Source: an uncultured Pelagibacteraceae bacterium
GTDB lineage: Bacteria; Pseudomonadota; Alphaproteobacteria; Pelagibacterales; Pelagibacteraceae
Reading direction: 5' to 3'
NCBI GenBank assembly: GCA_902560075.1
Contig: CACEKE010000003.1
Coordinates: 62,001 to 126,000, forward strand
Length of the DNA: 64,000 bases
Shown: positions 10,505-21,051 of the stretch, piece after piece
How positions within the stretch are numbered: position 1 is the first letter of the stretch
How the letters are laid out: each line of letters starts with the position of its first letter
The notes under the pieces: generated by a model
The model's input: the letters and a program-made list of their open reading frames with translations, nothing else
Told to the model about the DNA's origin: nothing
The model's database searches: none
Program-made: the position numbers and the translations under genes

Positions 10505-11503
10505 TTAATAATCTTTTACAATATTTACCAAATAATCTACCATATTTGGATCTGTCTTTGGAAGGACGCCATGGCCTAAATTAAAAATATATGGGTAGTC
10601 TTTAAAAATATTTAATATTTTCAAACTTTCAGATTTAAGGGTTTCTTTGTCTGATAAAAGGAATTTAGGGTCTAATCCTCCTTGAACAGGAATATCTATA
10701 TTTTTTGAGATGTAATTTATATCTACATTATAATCAATGTTTACGGCACTAGGATTAACTTCAGATACATATTCTTTATAGTTTACTATTTCTCTTGGAA
10801 AACATATCGCTGGAACACCAAGGGACTTTGTAAACTCGACTAAATCAGCTGAACAATCATATATTATAGATTTAATATCACCTTTAGCCGCAAGACCTGC
10901 CCAACTATCAAAAATTTGTATAACTGTTGCTCCAGATTTAACTTGTTCTCTAATGTGAATTTTTAAATAGTTCGTTATTATTTTAGATAATGATTTTTTT
11001 TTATCAATATTATGAAGATCATTTGATAATTTTTTTTTTGGTGACTGACGGTTTAACATATAAATTAAGATTGTCCACGGTGCTCCTACAAAGCCTATAA
11101 GACTCTTATCTCCACCCTTTAAGGATTTAGATAGATTACTCATAGATTTATAAACAGGTTCAAGATTTTTTTTAAAATCCTTCTCGGTAACATTATTTAA
11201 ATCTATATCATTAATATCTCCTAACATAGGACCAAAATCTTTTTTAAATTTAACTGACTGACCTAAACCATAATGTAGCATTAAAATATCTGAAAAAATA
11301 ATTGCGGCATCTAAATCAAACCTTTTTAAAGGTTGGAGGGTTATTTCAGGAACCAATGTTTCATTTAAGCATAACTCTATGAAGTCTTGGTTTTTTGATC
11401 TAATTTCTCTAAATTCAGGTAGATACCTTCCTGCCTGTCTCATCAACCATATAGGTTTGATTTTGACATCTTTGTTTTCAATAACTTGTTTTATTTTCTC
11501 CAT
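10505..11503 (-). CDS. hemE: Uroporphyrinogen decarboxylase
   Basis: KPIWLMRQAGRYLPEFREIR and GLGHGVLPKTDPNMV-type C-terminus. Confidence 0.97.
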   Translation of the reverse strand: MEKIKQVIENKDVKIKPIWLMRQAGRYLPEFREIRSKNQDFIELCLNETLVPEITLQPLKRFDLDAAIIFSDILMLHYGLGQSVKFKKDFGPMLGDINDIDLNNVTEKDFKKNLEPVYKSMSNLSKSLKGGDKSLIGFVGAPWTILIYMLNRQSPKKKLSNDLHNIDKKKSLSKIITNYLKIHIREQVKSGATVIQIFDSWAGLAAKGDIKSIIYDCSADLVEFTKSLGVPAICFPREIVNYKEYVSEVNPSAVNIDYNVDINYISKNIDIPVQGGLDPKFLLSDKETLKSESLKILNIFKDYPYIFNLGHGVLPKTDPNMVDYLVNIVKDY

Positions 11504-11780
11504 TTATAAATATATATATAAGTATTTAACTTTATTAGTATTATGTATTGTGAATTAGTTTAATTATTATTTTTTCACAACTTATAAACTCTTTATAAAA
11601 TAAACAAATGTGAAAAAATGTTGTTTTTTAAGGTTTATAAGACAATATTAAATTTTATAAAAAATAATGTATTGTTTTATACAATATCTAAAACATTGTT
11701 AATAAGAAGATGCTAATTATAATAAAATCTATTAAATGACACTAAAAGCAAAATTTAAGTTATTTTGTTAAATTTTATAC
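11504..11780. other. oriC: Putative chromosomal replication origin region (oriC)
   Basis: 277-bp AT-rich non-coding divergent gap between hemE and ppsR; DnaA-box-like TTTTTCACA (11571-11579), TGTGAAAAA (11609-11617), TGTGAATTA (11549-11557); hemE-linked oriC known in alphaproteobacteria. Confidence 0.65.
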
Positions 11781-12605
11781 ATGAAGAATACACATGAAAT
11801 ATTCCTAATATCCGACTCAACCGGTGAAACTATAGATAGAATTTTTACAGCTTTAAAGGCTCAATTTAAAGATTTTTCTTACAAAACTCAGCAGTTTTCA
11901 TTTACTAGAACAGAGAATCAAATTTCAGAAATATTAAAAGAGGCCAAGACAAAAAAAAATATAATTATTCTTTATACTTTAGTAGATCAAAAGCTTGCCC
12001 TATTTTTAAATAAATTATCGAAAAAAAATAGCATTCCTTGTTTTGGTGTTTTAGGAGAATTAATAGAAAATTTCTCAAAAATACTAAATAAACAATCTTT
12101 AAATATTCCAAGCAGGCAACATAAATTAAATGAAGAATATTATGAACGTGTAGAAGCAATACAATTTACTATGAGACATGACGATGGAAACGATGTTAAA
12201 GATATAGAGGAATCTGACATAATCTTACTCGGCGTAAGTAGAACAAGCAAAACACCTACATCAATATATTTGGCCAACAGAGGTTACAAGACTTCAAATA
12301 TTCCCTTAGTCAACGAAAACTCTATACCAGAAAAAATAAAAAAAAATAAAAAAAAAATTTGTGTCGTTGGGCTAACAACCGATCCAGAACGTTTGATTGA
12401 TCTTAGAAAAAACAGATTGAGATCTCTAAAAGAGAATGAGAAAACAGATTATACGAACTTAAAAAAAATATCTGAAGAAGTAAAAGCTGCTAGAAAAACA
12501 TTTAAAAAATATAAATGGCCAGTCATTGATGTTACAAGAAAGTCTGTGGAAGAAACAGCAGCATCTATAATTAAGATACATGAGATAAACAGTAGAAATG
12601 AATAA
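11781..12605 (+). CDS. ppsR: Pyruvate phosphate dikinase/PEP synthase regulatory protein (kinase/pyrophosphorylase, DUF299 family)
   Basis: ISDSTGETIDR start, GVSRTSKTPTSIYLANRGYKTSNIPLV signature. Confidence 0.93.
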   Translation: MKNTHEIFLISDSTGETIDRIFTALKAQFKDFSYKTQQFSFTRTENQISEILKEAKTKKNIIILYTLVDQKLALFLNKLSKKNSIPCFGVLGELIENFSKILNKQSLNIPSRQHKLNEEYYERVEAIQFTMRHDDGNDVKDIEESDIILLGVSRTSKTPTSIYLANRGYKTSNIPLVNENSIPEKIKKNKKKICVVGLTTDPERLIDLRKNRLRSLKENEKTDYTNLKKISEEVKAARKTFKKYKWPVIDVTRKSVEETAASIIKIHEINSRNE

Positions 12606-13179
12606 AATTATCTTAGCCTCTAAAAGCAAAGTAAGAAAAAACATCCTTGAAAATAATGGTATACTTTGTGAGGTCCAACCATCAAATGTAGACGAAGAGC
12701 CTGTAAAAGAAAGTCTTATTAAAGAAGGAGCTTCTCCGGAAATAGTTTCAAAAAACTTAGCAGAATTAAAGGCTAATAAAGTTAGTAACAGCAACCCAGA
12801 AAAAATAGTTCTAGGAGCGGATAGTGTAATAGATCTACAAAATAATATAATCTCTAAACCAAAAGATAGACTAGAGGCAATGGAAATTTTAAAAAAACTC
12901 AATAATAATAAGCATTATTTAATAAGCTCGCTGTGCATTTCAAAGAACGGATCAATGATCTGGAACCACACAGATAAAGCATTGTTAACTATGAAAAAAT
13001 TTAGTGATAAAGAGTTATCTGAATATCTTTCAAAAATAACGGATGAAAATTTATTTTCTTATAATGTGTATCAAGTTGAAGGAGAGGGTAAAAATTTATT
13101 TAGTAATATAAAAGGAGATAAAGACACAATTATGGGTTTGCCGATTCGTGAATTAAAAAACTATTTAAATAATTTATAA
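12598..13179 (+). CDS. maf: Maf-like nucleotide pyrophosphatase
   Basis: ILASKSKVRKNIL, VLGADSVI, GLPIRELK. Confidence 0.9.
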   Translation: MNKIILASKSKVRKNILENNGILCEVQPSNVDEEPVKESLIKEGASPEIVSKNLAELKANKVSNSNPEKIVLGADSVIDLQNNIISKPKDRLEAMEILKKLNNNKHYLISSLCISKNGSMIWNHTDKALLTMKKFSDKELSEYLSKITDENLFSYNVYQVEGEGKNLFSNIKGDKDTIMGLPIRELKNYLNNL

Positions 13180-13337
13180 TGTTAGTATTAGTTTGGTTCG
13201 TCGTTTGTATAATATTTGCTTTTGTCCAATTAATTTTGGGAAGCTCGGGCCATGCTTTAGAAGTATTTGCAGTATTAACTGCAATAGCTTTATTTATAAT
13301 CCATAAGTTAAAAGGCAAAATTCGAATACAAAAATGA
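13179..13337 (+). CDS. Small hydrophobic membrane protein (52 aa, not in ORF track)
   Basis: ATG..TGA ORF MLVLVWFVVCIIFAFVQLILGSSGHALEVFAVLTAIALFIIHKLKGKIRIQK; 1-nt overlap with maf stop and 4-nt ATGA overlap with aroE start. Confidence 0.6.
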   Translation: MLVLVWFVVCIIFAFVQLILGSSGHALEVFAVLTAIALFIIHKLKGKIRIQK

Positions 13338-14128
13338 AAAAATATTTTGTTATTGGCAATCCAATAAGTCATTCTCTTTCACCAAAGCTGCATAATTTTT
13401 GGTTTAGAAAACATAATTTAAATGCGAAATATGAAAAATTACTCTTAGAAAAAGACAACCTAAACAAAATAGTTCAAAAAGTTAAAACTGGCGAAATATC
13501 TGGATTGAATGTAACAGTTCCATTCAAACAGTTGATAATCCCTTTTTTAGAAAAATTAAGTCCAGCAGCACAAAATACACAATCAGTCAATACAGTATAT
13601 TTAGAAAATAATAAATTAGTGGGTCATAATACAGATATAGCAGGTTTTGAATTAGCTATTAGACATATTAAATTTGATACATCAAATAAAAATGTTTTAA
13701 TTCTGGGTGCTGGTGGAGTTGTTCCTTCTGTAATAAGTGCTTTAAAAAATTTAAATACTAAAAATATTTTCTTAATGAATAGAACTAAAGAAAAAGCCCA
13801 AAAAATCAAAGAAAAATTGGAATATATAGAGGTCGTTGATTGGGGGGATATTAGAGATTTTGATATGATAATTAATGCAACCAGTCTCGGGCTAAATAAA
13901 GAAGATGACTTAGGTTTAAATTTTGAAAGTATAAAGAAAAAAATTCTTTTTTATGATTTGATTTACAATCCTAAAGAAACCAAATTTCTTAAGAGCGCAA
14001 GACAAATGATGCATATTGTAGAAAATGGTAAAATGATGTTTATTTATCAAGCTCACCAATCTTTCACATTATGGCATAAAGTTATGCCTAATATCGATAA
14101 AGAAACAATAACAATTGTAAGCGAATGA
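13334..14128 (+). CDS. aroE: Shikimate dehydrogenase
   Basis: VIGNPISHSLSPKLHN, GLNVTVPFK, VLILGAGGV. Confidence 0.96.
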   Translation: MKKYFVIGNPISHSLSPKLHNFWFRKHNLNAKYEKLLLEKDNLNKIVQKVKTGEISGLNVTVPFKQLIIPFLEKLSPAAQNTQSVNTVYLENNKLVGHNTDIAGFELAIRHIKFDTSNKNVLILGAGGVVPSVISALKNLNTKNIFLMNRTKEKAQKIKEKLEYIEVVDWGDIRDFDMIINATSLGLNKEDDLGLNFESIKKKILFYDLIYNPKETKFLKSARQMMHIVENGKMMFIYQAHQSFTLWHKVMPNIDKETITIVSE

Positions 14129-14697
14129 TAATCATAGGTATCATAGGAAAAATTGGATCAGGAAAAACGTACATTGCTAACAAAATTACTAAATTTAACT
14201 TTAACGCTGATAAAGAAGTAAATAAAATTTATAAAAAAAATAAAAAGTTTTATAGTAGGATTAAAAAAGTATTTCCTAATCAGATCTCAAAATTTCCAAT
14301 AGATAAAAAAGAATTACAAAGAATTGTAAACAAAAATAAAAATAATTTAAAAAAATTAGGTAAAATAGTCCATCCAATTGTTAGATCTGAATTAAAAAAA
14401 TTTTTGAAAAAATATTCTAAGAAAAAAGTAATAGTACTAGATATTCCCCTATTGCTCGAAAATAATATCAAGATAAAAAATATAATTTTAGTTTATGTTG
14501 ATGCAAAAACGAATGAAATAATTAATAAACTAAAAAGTAGAAAAAATTTTAATAAAAAAACTTATAAGATAATGGCTAAAAATCAGCTACCATCTGCGTA
14601 TAAGAAGAGAAGATGCAATTTTGTAATTAGAAATAACTTTAAAAAAGAGTTTGTTATCAAACAATTAAATGAGTTAAAAGTAAAATTAGGAATATAA
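14125..14697 (+). CDS. coaE: Dephospho-CoA kinase
   Basis: IIGIIGKIGSGKTYIA P-loop, DIPLLLEN; aroE-coaE-dnaQ order. Confidence 0.92.
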   Translation: MIIIGIIGKIGSGKTYIANKITKFNFNADKEVNKIYKKNKKFYSRIKKVFPNQISKFPIDKKELQRIVNKNKNNLKKLGKIVHPIVRSELKKFLKKYSKKKVIVLDIPLLLENNIKIKNIILVYVDAKTNEIINKLKSRKNFNKKTYKIMAKNQLPSAYKKRRCNFVIRNNFKKEFVIKQLNELKVKLGI

Positions 14698-15365
14698 TGA
14701 AAGAAGTTATCTTAGATACAGAAACTACAGGCTTATCTGTAAAGGAAGGTCATAGAATTGTTGAGATAGGATGTATAGAATTAGATAATTTAATTCCAAC
14801 TAAAAAAATTTTTCACTGTTTTCTAAATCCGGGAAGAAAAGTTTCAGAAAGTGCATTTAAGGTGCATGGTTACTCTGATGAATTCTTATCTGATAAAAAA
14901 AGTTTTAAACAAATATCTGAAGACTTTCTAAAATTTATTGATGGAAAAAAGATTATAATTCACAATGCAGAATTTGATATTTCTCATATTAATAATGAGT
15001 TAAAATTAATTGGGAAAAAAGAACTAGACAATAGTAATGTTGTAGATACTTTAGCGTTAGCAAGAGAAAAATATCCTGGATCAAATGCAAGTCTTGACGC
15101 ACTGTGTAAGAGATTTCGTATTGATAATTCAAGAAGAGAAAAACACAATGCTTTAATCGACTGCGAATTGCTATCAAAAGTTTATATAAATTTATTAGAT
15201 CAAAAAGAGCCATCTTTAAATTTTTCAACACAAAATATTGTAGAAGAAAATTTAAAAAATATTAGCAATCAAGATTATTCAAAAAAAGTTGTACCAATCT
15301 CTAAAGAAGAATTCGAACTACATAAAAGTTTTATTAAAAGTAAAATGAAAAAAAATTATTTCTAG
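14697..15365 (+). CDS. dnaQ: DNA polymerase III epsilon subunit (3'-5' exonuclease)
   Basis: ILDTETTGLS ExoI, HNAEFDISHIN, HNALIDCELLSKVY. Confidence 0.95.
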   Translation: MKEVILDTETTGLSVKEGHRIVEIGCIELDNLIPTKKIFHCFLNPGRKVSESAFKVHGYSDEFLSDKKSFKQISEDFLKFIDGKKIIIHNAEFDISHINNELKLIGKKELDNSNVVDTLALAREKYPGSNASLDALCKRFRIDNSRREKHNALIDCELLSKVYINLLDQKEPSLNFSTQNIVEENLKNISNQDYSKKVVPISKEEFELHKSFIKSKMKKNYF

Positions 15366-15784
15366 TTTAATTTATCACTATATAATTTCTCAAAATCTAC
15401 TTTTTTTTCGAACTTAATATTTGGATAACCAGATTTATTTATTAGATTTACAAATATGGTTTCTAATTCTGGATAGACTTCTTTTTGGACATCACAGAGT
15501 AATATTTTACCAAGCTCTTTTTTGTCATTCACACCTTCTTCGATTTTGACAACAGATGCATAATCTATTTCAAATACAGATTTTTTTTCATTAGTGCTCT
15601 TGTCTCTGAATGATAGTTTTGTGCTGACTTCTATCATTTTATTTTTTAAAGGTTTTGAAGATATATCAATCCCTAGTTGGTACTTATCAATATTTTCTCT
15701 TACAAACAAAAGTGTTTCTGCATCCGGAGTTTCTATGGAAAGATCTTTTATGAAACTTAGTATAATCTCGAATTTTTTATCCAT
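15362..15784 (-). CDS. secB: Protein-export chaperone SecB
   Basis: Length and motifs similar to SecB (FIKDLSIETPDAE, FEIDYASVVKIEE); next to dnaQ as in other alphaproteobacteria. Confidence 0.85.
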   Translation of the reverse strand: MDKKFEIILSFIKDLSIETPDAETLLFVRENIDKYQLGIDISSKPLKNKMIEVSTKLSFRDKSTNEKKSVFEIDYASVVKIEEGVNDKKELGKILLCDVQKEVYPELETIFVNLINKSGYPNIKFEKKVDFEKLYSDKLN

Positions 15785-15786
15785 TT

Positions 15787-16200
15787 TTATTTCTTGTCAT
15801 CCAAATCTTCAGACTCTCCCTCAATAATTTTATCATTATAATTTTTTCTTTTGGAATAATTTTTTGATATTTTCCCAAATAACAACTTTCTTGTAGGAGG
15901 GAATATCATTATCAAACCCAAGAAATCAGTAGCAAAACCTGGGATTATTAAAAGAATAGCTGCAACAGCTAGAGCAGCACCAGAAATTATCTCATAAAGC
16001 GGTAATTCATTTTTAATTAGTTGGCTTAATCCTGATTTTAAAGTGTTAAAACCCTCATATCGGGCGTACCATACACCAAGTATAGCAGTTACAAATATTA
16101 GAGAAATGGTATTGAAAGCTCCTATTTGCGATCCAATCTCTATAAATAGATAAATTTCAATAATTGGTATTAAAATAATTAGAATAAGCGCTGTGTTCAT
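15787..16200 (-). CDS. fxsA: FxsA family membrane protein
   Basis: PIIEIYLFIEIGSQIGAFNTISLIFVTAILG and LIIPGFATDFLGL motifs. Confidence 0.88.
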   Translation of the reverse strand: MNTALILIILIPIIEIYLFIEIGSQIGAFNTISLIFVTAILGVWYARYEGFNTLKSGLSQLIKNELPLYEIISGAALAVAAILLIIPGFATDFLGLIMIFPPTRKLLFGKISKNYSKRKNYNDKIIEGESEDLDDKK

Positions 16201-16258
16201 TTGTCTTTAATGTAAATTGTCAGTTGAAATTGTCTAACATAATAAATATTATAATTAT

Positions 16259-16846
16259 ATGAGTTATAGTTTTGAATACATTGATATTATACTTTTAGCA
16301 ATGATTGCTGGTTTCATATTTTTGAGGCTAAGAGGGATTTTAGGAAAAAAAACAGGATATGAAGAGGATATTACAACAAGCTTTCCTCATGATTTTCAGC
16401 CTAAAAAAGCCGAAAAAAAAGTAGATATAAATTCCTTCGATGATGCACAAAAAAAGGAGTTTTTAAAAGGTGCTAATATTGCATACGAAACAATTATAAC
16501 AAACTTTTCTAAGGGAAACCTTAAAGATATTAAAAATTTACTAAACAAAGAAGTTTATGACGAATTTAATGATGCAATAAAAGAGAGAGATTCAAAAGGC
16601 TATACTTCTGATACAACCTTTATTGGTATCAATTCATCAAATATAAAAGATCACGAACAAAAAAATAATTTTCTAGAGGTAACAGTTGATTTTGTTAGTG
16701 AAATAATTTCATCTATAAAAGATAAAGAAAAAAAAGTAATTTCTGGCGATCCTGATAAAATTAAAAAGGTTTATGATACGTGGAAATTTCAAAAAGATGT
16801 TACGACTAATAATCCAAATTGGTTATTAATAGACACTCAAGTTTAA
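16259..16846 (+). CDS. Tim44-like domain protein (TimA-type)
   Basis: N-terminal TM helix then Tim44-like domain (FLKGANIAYETIITNFSKGNLKDIKNLLNKEVYDEF). Confidence 0.85.
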   Translation: MSYSFEYIDIILLAMIAGFIFLRLRGILGKKTGYEEDITTSFPHDFQPKKAEKKVDINSFDDAQKKEFLKGANIAYETIITNFSKGNLKDIKNLLNKEVYDEFNDAIKERDSKGYTSDTTFIGINSSNIKDHEQKNNFLEVTVDFVSEIISSIKDKEKKVISGDPDKIKKVYDTWKFQKDVTTNNPNWLLIDTQV

Positions 16847-17260
16847 TTGAACAATAAAATTTCAGACAAAGATAAAAAAGACTGGGAAAATTTTATCAAA
16901 AGCAATGAGAGATTAGAAGACAAAGATAATAAAATTTATAAAAAAAAACCAAAATATGAAGAGACTTTAGATTTGCATGGTTATGGGCTCAGAGATGCAA
17001 ATATTGCAGTTAAGAATTTGATAATAAACTCTTACAATAATGGTATTAAAAAATTAAAAATTATAACTGGGAAAGGAAACCGTTCAAATAATATAAAAGA
17101 CCCTTATAAATCAAATAAATTAGGAATTTTAAAATATTCAGTACCTGAGTTTATTCAGGGAGAAAAAGAATTAGTTGATATGATAAAAAAAATAGATCAC
17201 GATGATATCCAAAATTTAAATAGTGGAGACTTTTCTATTTACCTAAAAGTAAAAAAATAA
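16847..17260 (+). CDS. Smr/MutS2 C-terminal domain protein (TTG start)
   Basis: LDLHGYGLRDA...ITGKGNRSN Smr signature; starts directly after the upstream stop. Confidence 0.85.
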   Translation: MNNKISDKDKKDWENFIKSNERLEDKDNKIYKKKPKYEETLDLHGYGLRDANIAVKNLIINSYNNGIKKLKIITGKGNRSNNIKDPYKSNKLGILKYSVPEFIQGEKELVDMIKKIDHDDIQNLNSGDFSIYLKVKK

Positions 17261-17859
17261 TGAAAATAGATATAAAAAATAAAACAAATGATCTTAACGA
17301 AAAAATAAAAAAAAATATTTCTAAAAATAAAGAAAACTTATTTAAAGTTAAAGAAAATTTAGAAAAAAAGATAAAAAACTTTTTTGATTGGGTTAAAGGT
17401 GCTGAACTAGTTGAACTTGAAAAATGTGATACAAGCGATGATCCTGTAAGACCTGAGCTAAGCAACGAATTTAGAACAAGTTTTGGAAGAAAAATTTATG
17501 GTGTGAAATACCAAGGTGAAATCCATGCCGTAATGTGTTTTGCTTTTACAAATAATATTCCCAAAACTGTAGATGAATTGGATCTATTAAGTAAAGACGC
17601 ATTTTTGCAAAGTGCACATAGAGATCAAAATGTGGGTAAAATTGCTATCGCCTATACCGTTTGGTCAAAAAAAAAAGGCGGAGGTAAACTCATTGTAAAA
17701 GAAGTTTATAAAATGATTAAAAAGTCAAATCATTTAAATAGATTAGTTACACTTTCACCATTAACTGAAATGGCTCGGAAATTTCATCTTAGAAATGGTG
17801 CCGTTGAGTTACAAGTGAATGATGAAACTCAAAACTTTGAATATAAAGTTATAAAATAA
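17260..17859 (+). CDS. Conserved hypothetical; possible GNAT-like domain resembling the malonyl-CoA decarboxylase C-terminus
   Basis: Motif [26 protein letters not shown]; Lys-rich N-terminal segment. Confidence 0.5.
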   Translation: MKIDIKNKTNDLNEKIKKNISKNKENLFKVKENLEKKIKNFFDWVKGAELVELEKCDTSDDPVRPELSNEFRTSFGRKIYGVKYQGEIHAVMCFAFTNNIPKTVDELDLLSKDAFLQSAHRDQNVGKIAIAYTVWSKKKGGGKLIVKEVYKMIKKSNHLNRLVTLSPLTEMARKFHLRNGAVELQVNDETQNFEYKVIK

Positions 17860-19216
17860 ACTTAGATAAATCAGTATCTTTAGTTAATTCACCTAAATTT
17901 TTGTTTATATACTCTGAGTCTACTACAATTTTTTCTCCAGCCTTATCAGTTGCGGTAAAACTAATTTCATCTAATACTCTTTCAATAATAGTATGTAATC
18001 TTCTCGCACCTATATTCTCTACTGTTGAGTTTACTTCCATGGCAATATCGGCAATTGTATTTATACCGTCTTCTGTAAATTCCAATTCGACTTTTTCAGT
18101 TTGAAGGAGAGCTTTGTATTGCTTTATTAAACTGTTATCAGGTTCTTTAAGTATTCTTTTGAAATCTTCACTAGTTAGTGGATCAAGCTCAACTCGGATA
18201 GGGAGTCTTCCCTGTAATTCCGGTAACAGATCTGAAGGTTTTGCAAGTTGAAAAGCACCAGATGCTATAAATAAAATATGATCAGTTTTGACAGGCCCAT
18301 ATTTAGTGCTAACAGTTGTACCTTCTATTAACGGCAATAGATCTCTTTGAACACCTTCTCTTGAAACGTCACCACCAACTCTATCTGTTCTTGCAGAAAT
18401 TTTGTCTATCTCATCTAGAAAAACAATTCCATTATTTTCTGTAGTATTTTTGGCAGACTTTATTATTTTATCTTGCTCTATAAGTTTATCTGACTCCTCA
18501 TTCATTAGAATTTCATAGGATTCTTTTACTGACATTTTTTTTCTTTTTGGCTTACTGCCCATAGATTTTCCAAGCATATCTGAAATATTAATCATCCCAA
18601 TATTTGCTCCAGGCATTCCTGGAATTTCAAATGAAGGCATACCTCCGCTTTCACTCACAGCAATTTCAATCTCGTTATCATCTAAATCGCCACTTCGTAA
18701 TCTTTTTCGGAAACTCTCTCTTGTAGCAATGCTTGCTTTTGGACCAACTAATGCGTCTAGAACTCTTTCTTCAGCTAATTTTTGTACTTGAGCTTTAACT
18801 TCTTTTCTTTTTTTAACTTTCTCCATTGAGATTGCTATTTCTAATAAATCTCTAACTATTTGTTCAACATCTCTACCTACATAACCTACTTCGGTAAATC
18901 TTGTAGCTTCTACTTTAACAAAAGGAGCTTCAGCAAGTTTTGATAGTCTTCTTGAAATTTCTGTTTTACCTACACCTGTTGGACCTATCATTAAGATATT
19001 TTTAGGTAAAACCTCATCTTTCATATCTCCAGTTAATGCTTGTCTTCTCCATCTATTTCTTAAAGCTATTGCAACTGCTCTTTTGGCTTTATTTTGTCCT
19101 ACCACAAATCTATCTAGTTCTGAGACTATTTCTCTTGGCGAAAGAGAAGTGGTTAAATTTTCTTTTTCCTCTTTTTTATCTTTAGGTTTTAAAGTTGTTA
19201 CGTTTGATTTTTCCAT
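17849..19216 (-). CDS. hslU: ATP-dependent protease ATPase subunit HslU
   Basis: [44 protein letters not shown]. Confidence 0.98.
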   Translation of the reverse strand: MEKSNVTTLKPKDKKEEKENLTTSLSPREIVSELDRFVVGQNKAKRAVAIALRNRWRRQALTGDMKDEVLPKNILMIGPTGVGKTEISRRLSKLAEAPFVKVEATRFTEVGYVGRDVEQIVRDLLEIAISMEKVKKRKEVKAQVQKLAEERVLDALVGPKASIATRESFRKRLRSGDLDDNEIEIAVSESGGMPSFEIPGMPGANIGMINISDMLGKSMGSKPKRKKMSVKESYEILMNEESDKLIEQDKIIKSAKNTTENNGIVFLDEIDKISARTDRVGGDVSREGVQRDLLPLIEGTTVSTKYGPVKTDHILFIASGAFQLAKPSDLLPELQGRLPIRVELDPLTSEDFKRILKEPDNSLIKQYKALLQTEKVELEFTEDGINTIADIAMEVNSTVENIGARRLHTIIERVLDEISFTATDKAGEKIVVDSEYINKNLGELTKDTDLSKFIL

Positions 19217-19731
19217 TATACTTTTTCAATATTTAAATTATTATTTGTGAATACACATATATCAGAAGCTACTTTAATTGCTTTTTTTGCAACGTCTTCT
19301 GCGGACATATCGGTATCCATTAAAACCTTTGCAGCCGCTAATGCATAATTTCCACCCGAGCCTATTCCTATAACATCACCTTCTGGTTCTAAAACATCTC
19401 CTGTACCAGAGATTATAAAACTCTTTTCTTTATCTGCCACAGCCATTAAAGCTTCTAATCTTCTCAGATATTTATCAGTTCTCCAATCTTTTGCTAATTC
19501 TACAGCAGATCTCGAAAGATTACCTGCATGTTTTTCTAATTTTGATTCTAATCTCTCAAATAAAGTTAGTGCGTCAGCTGTTGATCCTGCAAATCCAGCT
19601 ACGACATCTCTTTTTTCAATTCTTCTAACTTTTTTAGCTGTGCTTTTAATAACAGTATTCCCCATACTAACTTGTCCATCGCCCGCCACAACTACGTCAT
19701 TATTTTTTCTTACTAATACAATTGTTGTCAT
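19216..19731 (-). CDS. hslV: ATP-dependent protease peptidase subunit HslV
   Basis: [27 protein letters not shown]-terminal threonine protease; next to hslU. Confidence 0.97.
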   Translation of the reverse strand: MTTIVLVRKNNDVVVAGDGQVSMGNTVIKSTAKKVRRIEKRDVVAGFAGSTADALTLFERLESKLEKHAGNLSRSAVELAKDWRTDKYLRRLEALMAVADKEKSFIISGTGDVLEPEGDVIGIGSGGNYALAAAKVLMDTDMSAEDVAKKAIKVASDICVFTNNNLNIEKV

Positions 19732-19784
19732 GACTATTAGATGGAGATTATTTTTTATACTTCAAGGGGACGAGACTATTATTG

Positions 19785-19807
19785 ATATAGCGAGATAATC
19801 GCTATAT
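19785..19807. repeat. Perfect 9-bp inverted repeat ATATAGCGA-gataa-TCGCTATAT
   Basis: Read directly; between divergent hslV and hisB, 13 nt upstream of the hisB ATG. Confidence 0.8.
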
Positions 19808-19820
19808 ATGTTGTTTAAAA

Positions 19821-20411
19821 ATGAAGAGAAAAGCTAAAATAAATAGAAAAACAAAAGAAACCAACATATCTGTTGATATGAATATTGATGGTAAGGGTAA
19901 ATATAAAATTGATACTGGAATAGGTTTTCTTAATCACATGCTTGAACAATTATCAAAACACTCTTCAATTGATATGAATATAAAAGCTAAGGGAGATACT
20001 CATATTGATCTTCACCATACAACAGAAGATTCTGGTATTGCAATTGGCGAATGTTTAAAAAAAGCATCAAATAAATTCAAGGGAATTAGACGTTACTCCC
20101 ACGCTTTAATACCTATGGATGAAGCTTTAACAAGAGTAGTAATAGATGTTTCAAATAGACCTTATTTAATTTGGAATGTAAAATTGAAGGTTGAGAAACT
20201 AGGGGAAATGGATACAGAGCTTTTTAAAGAGTGGTTTCAGGCATTCTCTCAGTCAGCAGGAATTACTTTACACGTAGAAAATATTTATGGTGATAATAGT
20301 CACCACATTATCGAGTCGTGCTTTAAAGGCCTAGCTAGATCATTAAGAACTGCAATGGAGATAGATCCAAGAAATAAAACAGCTATTCCATCCACAAAAG
20401 GTTCTTTATAA
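19821..20411 (+). CDS. hisB: Imidazoleglycerol-phosphate dehydratase
   Basis: [33 protein letters not shown]. Confidence 0.97.
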   Translation: MKRKAKINRKTKETNISVDMNIDGKGKYKIDTGIGFLNHMLEQLSKHSSIDMNIKAKGDTHIDLHHTTEDSGIAIGECLKKASNKFKGIRRYSHALIPMDEALTRVVIDVSNRPYLIWNVKLKVEKLGEMDTELFKEWFQAFSQSAGITLHVENIYGDNSHHIIESCFKGLARSLRTAMEIDPRNKTAIPSTKGSL

Positions 20412-20424
20412 AATTAAAGAATTA

Positions 20425-21051
20425 ATGAAACTATCTATTGTTGATTACAAATCAGGTAATATAAGTTCTGTCATCAATTCGTTTAAAGAAGTAGCTAAAG
20501 ATAAAGTAAATATTGAAGTCACATCTGACATTAAAAAAATAAGTTCAAGTGATAAAGTAGTTTTGCCAGGACAGGGTTCTTTTAAAAGTTGTATTGAGGC
20601 TTTAAATAATATCAGTGGTCTAGTGGATGAACTGAATGAATTCGCGATTAATAAAAAAAAACCACTACTAGGTATTTGTGTAGGTTTACAAATGTTCGCT
20701 GATGTTGGCTACGAAGAAACAGAAACAAAAGGTTTAGGCTGGATATCAGGAAAAGTATCAAAAATCGATAATCAGAACGGAAAATATAAACTTCCTCATA
20801 TTGGTTGGAATGAAATTAATATTGTAAAAGATAGTAAGATTTTTAAAAGTATAGAAAACAATTCTCATATGTACTTTGTTCATAGTTATGAGTTTATACC
20901 TACTGATGATAAAGTTATTTCATCAACTACTGATTATTCAACAAAAGTAGTTTGTTCAGTTGAAAAAGAAAATATATTTGGAACACAATTTCACCCAGAA
21001 AAAAGTGATAAAACTGGTCTAAAATTAGTTAATAATTTTATAAATTTATAA
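20425..21051 (+). CDS. hisH: Imidazole glycerol phosphate synthase glutaminase subunit
   Basis: VLPGQGSF, LGICVGLQMF, GTQFHPEKS. Confidence 0.97.
   Translation: MKLSIVDYKSGNISSVINSFKEVAKDKVNIEVTSDIKKISSSDKVVLPGQGSFKSCIEALNNISGLVDELNEFAINKKKPLLGICVGLQMFADVGYEETETKGLGWISGKVSKIDNQNGKYKLPHIGWNEINIVKDSKIFKSIENNSHMYFVHSYEFIPTDDKVISSTTDYSTKVVCSVEKENIFGTQFHPEKSDKTGLKLVNNFINL

Noticed and set aside
9833-10508. Three plus-strand ORFs antisense to hemH
   Set aside because: Mirror of ferrochelatase coding; no domain evidence.
12459-12902. 147-aa minus-strand ORF over ppsR/maf
   Set aside because: Antisense to two well-supported genes; Phe/Ser-rich shadow translation.
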